Source of the DNA: Pseudomonadota bacterium
Lineage (GTDB): Bacteria > Pseudomonadota > Alphaproteobacteria > Acetobacterales > Acetobacteraceae
Reading direction: 5' to 3'
Assembly (NCBI GenBank): GCA_019351895.1
Contig: JABBOH010000007.1
Coordinates: 84,660-133,553 of the forward strand
DNA: 48,894 bases
Below, one piece after another: positions 37,550-43,957 of this stretch (positions are counted from its first letter, which is position 1; each line of letters opens with the position of its first letter). The notes under the pieces were generated by a model. It had not been told where the DNA came from and ran no database searches. It saw only the letters and a program-made list of their open reading frames with translations. A program made the translations under genes and the position numbers.

Positions 37550-37879
37550 ATGCCGAAGATGACGTTCGTCGAGCGCGACGGAACGCCCCGCGAAGTGGAT
37601 GCGCCGTCCGGCCTTTCCGTGCTCGAGGTCGCGCATAAACATGGTGTCGACCTCGAAGGCGCCTGCGAGGGCTCGCTCGCCTGCTCGACCTGCCATGTCG
37701 TCGTCGACCCTTCCTGGTTCGAGAAGCTGACGCCGCCGACCGAGGACGAGGAGGACATGCTCGATCTCGCCTTCGGATTGGAAGAGACGTCCCGGCTCGG
37801 CTGTCAGATCGTCATGGACGAGGCGTTGGACGGTCTGGTGGTGAAGCTGCCTGCCGGTACCCGCAACGCCCAGGGCTGA
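37550..37879 (+). CDS. fdx: [2Fe-2S] ferredoxin, adrenodoxin type
   Basis: A 109-aa electron carrier. Cluster ligands Cys39, Cys45, Cys48 in [12 protein letters not shown] and Cys85 in SRLGCQIV give the adrenodoxin/Isc-ferredoxin spacing C-x5-C-x2-C-x36-C. The acidic stretch TEDEEDMLD (64-72) is the partner-docking helix of this type. In Isc systems Fdx donates electrons for persulfide reduction; here it follows the desulfurases by 6 bp, fitting that role. Confidence 0.95.
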   Translation: MPKMTFVERDGTPREVDAPSGLSVLEVAHKHGVDLEGACEGSLACSTCHVVVDPSWFEKLTPPTEDEEDMLDLAFGLEETSRLGCQIVMDEALDGLVVKLPAGTRNAQG

Positions 37880-37922
37880 GCCGCCCACCGCTTGATTGCG
37901 AAGGGGGGGGTACCAGCCGCTG

Positions 37923-37950
37923 CTGAAAGTTGACAGCTGTCAACTCTCAG
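37923..37950. terminator. Perfect-centre palindrome between fdx and PEPC-like gene
   Basis: AGTTGACAGCTGTCAACT (37928-37945) is an exact 18-bp palindrome. The flanks CTGAA/CTCAG extend the symmetry to 28 bp with one mismatch. It lies in the 89-bp gap between two convergent stops and rightward it is followed by CCTTTTC. A terminator hairpin with an AGCT loop is the simplest reading; a dimeric regulator site is the alternative. Confidence 0.45.
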
Positions 37951-37968
37951 CCTTTTCAACAAGATGAC

Positions 37969-40800
37969 CTAGCCGAATGCGCCGACCTCGTGGCAGACGG
38001 CTGTGCTGATTTCCCGCACCAGCGCGAAATACCGGCCCATCGGCGTGAAGATCTCGGCGTGCTCCCGCCCGTAGCCCAGCACGTTGGGTGAGGTGCCGGG
38101 CTCGCCGAAGTCGGTGCCGGAGCTGTCGTCGGGCGCGCTCGGGAAGATCCTGCCCAGCGTCGTCAAGGCCGCCGGCACATCGAGCCTCAGAAGTCGCTGC
38201 TGCAGCCCTGTCCGCATCACGCCGAGGCGCGGCGCGAAATCCGGGATCATCGCCGTCAGAATCCAGATCCGGTGAATGCAGGCCAGCCGCAGCGCATGCA
38301 GCAGCAATTCGCGGTCCGCCATGGCCGGCGCGTCGGGCCAGGCGGCACGCAGCGCCAGATGGTCGGCATGGACGCGGCGGAACATCGCCAGCACCTCGGA
38401 CCAGATGCCGAGCTGCTCCAACCCCGTGGCGACCGCCATCAGCGCCTCGCGACGGCCCGGAATACGGCTGTGCCCGGCGCGGTCGAGCCAGGTGCCGGGG
38501 TCGAGCGTCTCCACGACCGCGCGCAGCACGTCGAGGTGGGAGTGCCGAAGCGCATGGGAGGCGAAATCCATTGCCCGCCGGAAGCGCGGGCTCGTGCGCC
38601 GCAGTTCGGAGACCGCGTCGGGGTTGCGGCTGGCCGCCAGCCCCAGACCTTGGAGGGTGTTCGCGCACCAGCCGAGCTGCTGAAGGATGGCGTTGTTCGG
38701 GATCGCGCGCAGTTCCCGCGGATGGCTGATGATGGCGGGGCCGCCCGAGCTGTCGCTCTGCCGCGCGGCGGGCCGTGAACCGGTGCGATCGATGAGCGCA
38801 GGTCCGAAGGTCCCGAGCATGGCGGCGTAGCCCGGATCCTCGACCAGCTCCTCCATGCTCGAGCGGATGGTGGCGAAGAAGTCGGCGGCGAAATCGGGGT
38901 CGCTGTAGATCGGGTCGTCGCTCTCCTCGGTCCGGTCGAGGGCGAACTCGGCGATGCGCAGGATCACCGCCTCGGCAAGCGGCGGCGTGCCGAACAGCAT
39001 GTAGCCGTCGCCGCCCTGGAAGGCGCTCTCCTCGCGATAGGCGATCCCCGCCGCATCGAAGGCCCGCCTGCCGACGGCGGGTGACAAGTAGGCGAGACGG
39101 TCATGGAGCGAGCCCGGATGGGCGCCGCGCCCGATACTTTCGCCGTGGGTGTCGAACAGCACGATCTCCACGTCGCGGAGGCCGTGCTTGACCATCGCCT
39201 CGCAGAGCTTCAGGCGCAGCCGCTCGATCAGGTAGGTCGCGGCGATCTGGCCCACGTAGCGGCCGGAATCGGAATAGCCGAACTGGACGCAGAGCCTGCC
39301 GGTGCGCTTGAGATACGCCCGGTAGTGCGGGCTGCGCAGCGCCTCCTCGATGATGCGGCCACCCTGGCTGAGCGCCTCCGCCGTCTCGAACAGCGGACTG
39401 ATCTCGATGCGGTCCTCGATGCCGAAGAGTCTGGCGAAATAGAGCGCCGTCAGCAGCGTGTAGCCGGTCTCGGTCTCGGCGATGAGGAAGCGCACGGGGC
39501 TCGCGCCATCGATGTGCTTCACCATCTGGGCGACGGTCATCATCAGCCGCGCGGCCGAGGCCTGCTCCGCCATCAGCGTGCCGAAGTTCACCGCTTCGGG
39601 CGTCACGCTGTCGAGCGCCGCGTTGATCGCGCCGAGCAGCACGCGGCGGCGGGAGGGATCGGCCGGCGGGTCGGCAAGGCCCAGGCGCTGGCGTACGCCG
39701 TTGTGGAGCTGCGCCGAGTTCAGCCGCACATGCGTATGGGCGAGGCCGAGATTGTGCGAGACGAGCCCCGCCTTGACCACGAGCAGCGTGCGCTTCTGGG
39801 CGTCGTCGGCCCCGGCCAGCGCCTCGGGGAACAGCGCCAGCAGCGGCTCCGGCGTCACCAGCGACTCCTCGCGGCGTCCGACGAGCGCCTTGCTGAAGGC
39901 GCTGACCGCGGCGGCATCCGTGCCGTTGGGCGCGGCGGCGATCTGGTCGTGCACGGCCGCCATTGCGGTCTCGACGCGGGCGAGGATGGCGCCGGCACTC
40001 GGCAGCGGCCGCAGCTGCGCCTCGACCCGCTCCAACTGGTAGAGCTTCATCCGCAGGCGGAGGCGGAGCGTGTCCCACCAGCCGATATCGGTGCGTCCGT
40101 CGGTGTCGTAGCCGACCCAGCTCGTGAGCGTGACGGGGCGTGGCGCGAGGTCGAGCCAGCGGCCGGCCCAGGTTTCGCGCGCCGCGTCCAGCAACGCGCC
40201 GGTCAGCAGGTCGAGCGCGTCGCGGCCACGGGAGATGGCCGCACGCGCCTGATCGAACTCGTCCTCGAGCGTCACCGGCGGCGGGCGATGGGAGGTGAAG
40301 CAGGCGGTGCCAGCCTCGCCTGAGGCCGCACGCGCGAGCCCGTCGGCCACCGGGTAGGGGAGAGAGAAGGTCGGATGGGCGGTGAACACTGCCGAGAACC
40401 GCGTGCGCTCGACCGCGCGGCGGAACTGCACGAAGGGGATGGCGCTGTCATCCGGATCGGGCCGCACGAGCCTTCGGGCAAGGGCGGCCATTTCCTCCGC
40501 CGCCGGTACGCGGGCGTCGAGGCCCACGTAATCGGCGAGGCGTTCGGCCCGTTCCTGCCACGCCTGATCGCGAAGCCAGCAGACGAGGCCGGAGAGATCG
40601 GCATCCGTCAGCGTGCCCTGATCGATCCGGCGGGACAGGGTGAGCGCCATCGTCATGACGGGATTGCTGAACGGGTCCTCGGCGGCGCGATCGAGCGCCA
40701 AGCGCATGTTCGCCAGCAGGTCCGCGGCGAGGGCCTCTACATGTTCCGCCGGTTCCGCGCGGGCCGGAGTGTCGCCAACCGTGTTCTGCTGATCTGCCAT
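37969..40800 (-). CDS. Phosphoenolpyruvate carboxylase-like protein, divergent active site
   Basis: A 943-aa PEPC-family protein (PEP + bicarbonate to oxaloacetate in the classical enzyme). Conserved: FTAHPT (139-144, catalytic His), GYSDS (508-512), the second Arg of the Gly-rich loop in SIGRG (555-559), GSRPAAR (674-680) and LRAIP (697-701). Changed: the usual Lys after GYSDS is Arg (GYSDSGRYVG), the FHGRGG half of the loop reads FDTHGE so the first loop Arg is His, the RAIPW segment reads RAIPNN, and the C-terminus is HEVGAFG rather than the usual NTG ending. It could be a distinct PEPC clade or have shifted activity. ATG 40800 is the best start. Confidence 0.82.
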   Translation of the reverse strand: MADQQNTVGDTPARAEPAEHVEALAADLLANMRLALDRAAEDPFSNPVMTMALTLSRRIDQGTLTDADLSGLVCWLRDQAWQERAERLADYVGLDARVPAAEEMAALARRLVRPDPDDSAIPFVQFRRAVERTRFSAVFTAHPTFSLPYPVADGLARAASGEAGTACFTSHRPPPVTLEDEFDQARAAISRGRDALDLLTGALLDAARETWAGRWLDLAPRPVTLTSWVGYDTDGRTDIGWWDTLRLRLRMKLYQLERVEAQLRPLPSAGAILARVETAMAAVHDQIAAAPNGTDAAAVSAFSKALVGRREESLVTPEPLLALFPEALAGADDAQKRTLLVVKAGLVSHNLGLAHTHVRLNSAQLHNGVRQRLGLADPPADPSRRRVLLGAINAALDSVTPEAVNFGTLMAEQASAARLMMTVAQMVKHIDGASPVRFLIAETETGYTLLTALYFARLFGIEDRIEISPLFETAEALSQGGRIIEEALRSPHYRAYLKRTGRLCVQFGYSDSGRYVGQIAATYLIERLRLKLCEAMVKHGLRDVEIVLFDTHGESIGRGAHPGSLHDRLAYLSPAVGRRAFDAAGIAYREESAFQGGDGYMLFGTPPLAEAVILRIAEFALDRTEESDDPIYSDPDFAADFFATIRSSMEELVEDPGYAAMLGTFGPALIDRTGSRPAARQSDSSGGPAIISHPRELRAIPNNAILQQLGWCANTLQGLGLAASRNPDAVSELRRTSPRFRRAMDFASHALRHSHLDVLRAVVETLDPGTWLDRAGHSRIPGRREALMAVATGLEQLGIWSEVLAMFRRVHADHLALRAAWPDAPAMADRELLLHALRLACIHRIWILTAMIPDFAPRLGVMRTGLQQRLLRLDVPAALTTLGRIFPSAPDDSSGTDFGEPGTSPNVLGYGREHAEIFTPMGRYFALVREISTAVCHEVGAFG

Positions 40801-40946
40801 GCGCCTATTGTGCACCGCAGCGCGGCGAGGGCAATCATTGCCTGAGCGCATTTAGGATTTTTTGCCGGGAGGTAGCGCGCTCGGTCGAAGCGCGCGCTGG
40901 CCATGGGCGCGCGTGCCTGCGGGTGGAGGAGAGGGTCGGGAGGCCC

Positions 40947-40975
40947 TTGATCCGTGGCCGAGGCTGCCCTAATAG
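40947..40975 (+). promoter_or_regulatory. Sigma-70-type promoter of tRNA-Glu
   Basis: -35 TTGATC (40947-40952), a 17-bp spacer and -10 TAATAG (40970-40975) lie 32 bp before the tRNA. The leader then contains a 6-bp hairpin (CCGCGC/GCGCGG, 40983-41000) just before the mature 5' end, which would be removed by RNase P. Confidence 0.7.
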
Positions 40976-41007
40976 GGGCCTACCGCGCTGGAAAGCGCGG
41001 GTGCAGT

Positions 41008-41083
41008 GTCCCGTTCGTCTAGAGGCCTAGGACGCCGCCCTCTCACGGCGGCAACACCGGTTCGAATCCGGTACGGGATACCA
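41008..41083 (+). tRNA. tRNA-Glu (CTC anticodon)
   Basis: A 76-nt cloverleaf including encoded CCA (41081-41083). The acceptor stem GTCCCGT pairs with ACGGGAT. Anticodon stem CCGCC/GGCGG encloses loop CTCTCAC with anticodon CTC (41042-41044), and the T arm is CCGGTTCGAATCCGG. It reads GAG codons. The CCA end is followed by a hairpin-rich trailer. Confidence 0.97.
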
Positions 41084-41123
41084 ATTCTCCAAATCGTAGA
41101 GCGGGCTATCGGACCGGTCCACC

Positions 41124-41142
41124 GGCTGGACGACATCCAGCC
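41124..41142 (+). terminator. Hairpin in the tRNA-Glu trailer
   Basis: Perfect GGCTGGA-CGACA-TCCAGCC stem-loop 41 nt after the tRNA CCA, followed only by TTGG. It may be a processing or weak termination element; a self-complementary GGACCGGTCC (41111-41120) precedes it. Confidence 0.4.
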
Positions 41143-41190
41143 TTGGATGCCAGGGGCGGCCGGGTCAACCTGGCATCGCTCACACTTCAA

Positions 41191-41215
41191 CCCCGCCCGG
41201 CGAGGCGGGGCTTTC
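41191..41215 (+). terminator. Rho-independent terminator after tRNA-Glu
   Basis: Perfect 7-bp stem CCCCGCC/GGCGGGG with a 6-nt loop and a short CTTTC tail, 107 nt after the tRNA. It closes the tRNA transcript. The remaining 240 bp to the next gene (to 41458) show nothing recognisable. Confidence 0.65.
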
Positions 41216-41458
41216 GGATGGGTGTGCCGGAGGACGGGGCCACCACTATCCCGCTGGGACGGCGACGGCGCGGTCTGGCAGCTCCGCGCGCGCTCTACGG
41301 GCCCGTCGCAGGGTCCGATGGCATGGGCAAGCCCTCCCCGCAGCGCCACCGCTCCCGGTGAAGAAGCAGAGTTGGCAGCCCGCACAGGAAAGACTTGGAA
41401 TTCGGTTGTGGCGTCACCACGTAGCTGGCAGCGAATCAATGTTGCAGCAGGAACGGTC

Positions 41459-41725
41459 ATGAAATTCAGACTTTTGCCTCTGGCTACTGCATTTGTGGTT
41501 GCCTCTTCAGCTTTCACGGCGTCCTTTGCTCAAAGTGCGGCGGTCAGCGAACACGCCTTCGATTGGATATTTTTCGCGATCGTTGGCATCCCATTCGTGC
41601 TCGCGCTCGTGGAATTGTTCAGTCCGGACGTTCTAGAGCGGATGATCCGCGATCCGAACCGGTCGGGCTTCAATGCTCGCCACCCCAACAGCGTCCTTGA
41701 GCGCCGCGACCGAACCGGGGTGTGA
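41459..41725 (+). CDS. Small secreted or membrane protein, unknown
   Basis: An 88-aa protein with an N-terminal signal peptide (MKFRLLPLATAFVVASS, cleavage expected after FA in TASFAQS near residue 24), then one strong hydrophobic segment (DWIFFAIVGIPFVLALVELF, about 39-58) and a polar Arg/Asn-rich tail. ATG 41459 has CAGGAA about 7 nt upstream. The frame is open far upstream through the tRNA, but that part is not coding. I recognise no family. Exported with a single membrane anchor is the best description. Confidence 0.6.
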   Translation: MKFRLLPLATAFVVASSAFTASFAQSAAVSEHAFDWIFFAIVGIPFVLALVELFSPDVLERMIRDPNRSGFNARHPNSVLERRDRTGV

Positions 41726-41829
41726 CTTCTATTTCCACGACAATGAGTTGGTCCCGTCGCTGAGCGCCGCCACGCGCTCACGCGGCCGGATGGGGAGCCA
41801 GGAACCCGCGCGGCGACTGCCGCCCATCG

Positions 41830-42069
41830 TCACCGCAACTGGCTGAGGCACGTCGTCCGGTGAAGCGCCCAGCAGGCGTTTGAGAGATGCGCCCGCAACA
41901 GGGCGCCGATCGCGATGATCCCGATCAGGGCAAGCAACGTAAGGGCGGCGGCAGCAAAAACGCGGCCCTTTTCCGGCTGCCCAGCCGCGGGCGGGGGCGG
42001 GAGCCACTCGCGCCCCGGCGTCTGCAGAAACATCTCGGCAATGAGCCAAATCCACTCCCAGATAAGCAT
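41830..42069 (-). CDS. Small membrane protein, unknown
   Basis: A 79-aa ORF with a Trp-rich start (MLIWEWIWLIAEMFL), a Pro-rich turn (LPPPPAAG) and one clear membrane segment (VFAAAALTLLALIGIIAIGALL, about 38-59). The main support is a near-ideal ribosome binding site GGAGGAGGG (42079-42087) about 9 nt before the ATG, on a stretch where other frames have none. No family is recognised. It is convergent with the preceding small gene and divergent from amtB. Confidence 0.5.
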   Translation of the reverse strand: MLIWEWIWLIAEMFLQTPGREWLPPPPAAGQPEKGRVFAAAALTLLALIGIIAIGALLRAHLSNACWALHRTTCLSQLR

Positions 42070-42335
42070 CGGGCTTGACCCTCCTCCGCCCGAGGTATGC
42101 CGAGTGGCGAAGAGTGAAAGACCGCTCTCGCGAATGCCATCGGAAAGCCCGACAGGAAATGCCCGGAAGCGTCAGGCGCGCCGACCCGACCGCTACGGCG
42201 GCGGCACGGCGCGTATCGATCTCTGATCTGTTTTTGATCCCGATGTTCATTTGTTGGGCGAAAATGTTTCGGCACCCACGGCGACCTCCCGCCTCAGCGT
42301 GAAGTTGCTCCTATCCATTCAGGGCGGGAGCGGGT

Positions 42336-42351
42336 TGGCATCAATCTTGCT
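42336..42351 (+). promoter_or_regulatory. Sigma-54 promoter of amtB
   Basis: TGGCATCAATCTTGCT matches the -24/-12 consensus TGGCAC-N5-TTGCW with the GG and GC elements ten bases apart. The start would be near 42362, giving a ~180-nt leader to the GTG of amtB. This fits NtrC-type nitrogen control. No clear paired NtrC sites were seen upstream. The rest of the 474-bp gap 42070-42543 holds nothing else recognisable. Confidence 0.7.
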
Positions 42352-42543
42352 CTATGAAGGTCCCAGCCGAGAGCCTCGCCGACATCAAGCTGCTAGGTGA
42401 TTGAGAGGACACGCCAATTCCTCGATATCATTTGATCGCGAGCATGGCGTCTGTGGCGTGGCTGCGGGTTCGGTGGGGTGAGCATCTCCCCCTGCCGCGC
42501 TCAGGATGGTGTGTAGCTGGCTAACCAACCGGGGGGTATCGAC

Positions 42544-43899
42544 GTGCTTGTTCCTTCACCAAAATGGCTCGACTCGGGCGACAACGCCTGGCAGTTGGCG
42601 GCGGCAACCTTCGTCGCCCTGCAGAGCGTGCCGGGCCTCGTTGTCTTCTACGGCGGCGTCGTCAAGAAGAAATGGGCAATCAATTCTGCCTTCATGGCGA
42701 TGTATGCCTTCGCCGCCGTCATGGTGGTCTGGGCGCTGTGGGGCTACAGCATGGCGTTCGGGCCCGAGTGGTTTTCCTTCGTCGGCGTACCCAAATCCAT
42801 CCTGTCGGCAGCCTTCGAGACCGGCCAAGCCATCGTGCCAGCCGCCGCCGGCGGCATGCCGCCGCTCGGCTTCGGCATGTCGACGATGGTCTACTTCCAG
42901 TTCGTCTTCGCCGCGATCACGGTCATCATCCTGGCCGGCGCCGTCCTCGGCCGCATGAGCTTCAAGGCCTGGATGATCTTCGTGCCGATCTGGATGACGT
43001 TCATCTACACCGTCGGCGCGTTCAGCCTCTGGGGCGGCGGCTGGCTTGCCGGCATGGGCGTCGTCGACTTCTCGGGCGGTTACGTCATCCATCTATCGGC
43101 GGCGACCTCGGGTTTCGTCGCGGCGGCGCTCGTCGGCCCCCGCCTTGCGCGTGACCGCGACAGCTTCGAGCCGAACAGCCTGCTCATCACGCTCGTCGGC
43201 GCCGGCATCCTGTGGCTCGGCTGGAACGGCTTCAACGGCGGCGACCCGTACTTCGCGAACGCCGATGCCGGTGCGGCCGTGCTCAACACCAACATCGCAT
43301 CCTGCTTCGCGCTGCTGGTCTGGACGATGCTCGACTACTCCCGCTACGGGAAGCCGTCCGTCATCGGCGCGGTGAACGGCCTCATCGCCGGCCTCGTCGG
43401 CATCACCCCCGCCGCCGGTTACGTGAACGGCTGGGGCGCCATCATCATCGGCATCGTGGCCGCGGCAATTCCCTGGGCCAGCATGAACATCTTCGGCAAG
43501 ACCGCGCTGATGCGGAAGGTCGACGACACGCTGGGCGTGTTCCACACCCACGGCGTGGCGGCGGTCGTCGGCGGCCTGCTCACCGGTCTGCTCGCCGATC
43601 CGAAGATGATCGAATACGTCGGCACGGACAAAGACGCGCCGGGCGTGAGCGTGACGGGTGCCTTCTTCGGCAACTTCCACCAGTTCATCCTCCAGATCTA
43701 CGGTGCCGCGTTCATCATCGTGCTGAACATCGTCGGCACCTTCATCATCCTCAAGCTGATCTCGCTGGTGACGCCCTTGCGGATGCCGGATGCGATGCTG
43801 CGCGTCGGTGACGATGCCGTGCATGGCGAGGAGGCCTACGCCCTCTATGGCGACGGCTCCCGCGTGCCGGTGCCCGATGCCGAGACGCATACGGTCTGA
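42544..43899 (+). CDS. amtB: Ammonium transporter, Amt family
   Basis: A 451-aa eleven-TM ammonium channel of the inner membrane. Conserved: FYGGVVKKKW after the first helix, DFSGGYVIHLSAATSG (first pore His), WLGWNGFNGG and VFHTHGVAAVVGGLLTG (second pore His in THG), and the C-terminal regulatory tail MPDAMLRVGDDAVHGEEAY that binds GlnK in the family. The start is GTG 42544 with a G-rich site 8 nt upstream. No glnK is adjacent upstream, though it usually is; the sigma-54 element indicates nitrogen-starvation induction. Confidence 0.95.
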   Translation: MLVPSPKWLDSGDNAWQLAAATFVALQSVPGLVVFYGGVVKKKWAINSAFMAMYAFAAVMVVWALWGYSMAFGPEWFSFVGVPKSILSAAFETGQAIVPAAAGGMPPLGFGMSTMVYFQFVFAAITVIILAGAVLGRMSFKAWMIFVPIWMTFIYTVGAFSLWGGGWLAGMGVVDFSGGYVIHLSAATSGFVAAALVGPRLARDRDSFEPNSLLITLVGAGILWLGWNGFNGGDPYFANADAGAAVLNTNIASCFALLVWTMLDYSRYGKPSVIGAVNGLIAGLVGITPAAGYVNGWGAIIIGIVAAAIPWASMNIFGKTALMRKVDDTLGVFHTHGVAAVVGGLLTGLLADPKMIEYVGTDKDAPGVSVTGAFFGNFHQFILQIYGAAFIIVLNIVGTFIILKLISLVTPLRMPDAMLRVGDDAVHGEEAYALYGDGSRVPVPDAETHTV

Positions 43900-43925
43900 G
43901 CTTCGGCTTCGGACAAGATGGGGAA

Positions 43926-43955
43926 GGGGCGGCCAGTCGGGCCGCCCCTTTTTTT
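43926..43955 (+). terminator. Rho-independent terminator of amtB
   Basis: Stem GGGGCGGCC (43926-43934) / GGCCGCCCC (43940-43948), loop AGTCG, followed by seven T. A textbook terminator 26 bp after the amtB stop, just before the end of the convergent kinase gene. Confidence 0.93.
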
Positions 43956-43957
43956 GC

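Noticed and set aside
41008-41083. tRNA-Glu as attachment site of an integrated element
   Set aside because: No second copy of the tRNA 3' end, no integrase and no mobile genes are visible in the window.
41006-41458. Upstream extension of the 88-aa ORF through tRNA-Glu and its terminator
   Set aside because: It would translate a tRNA and two hairpins; the ATG at 41459 with its own ribosome binding site and signal peptide is the real start.
42354-42404. 16-codon ORF as a leader peptide of amtB
   Set aside because: Its ATG lies about 8 bases upstream of the transcription start expected from the sigma-54 element, and there is no ribosome binding site.
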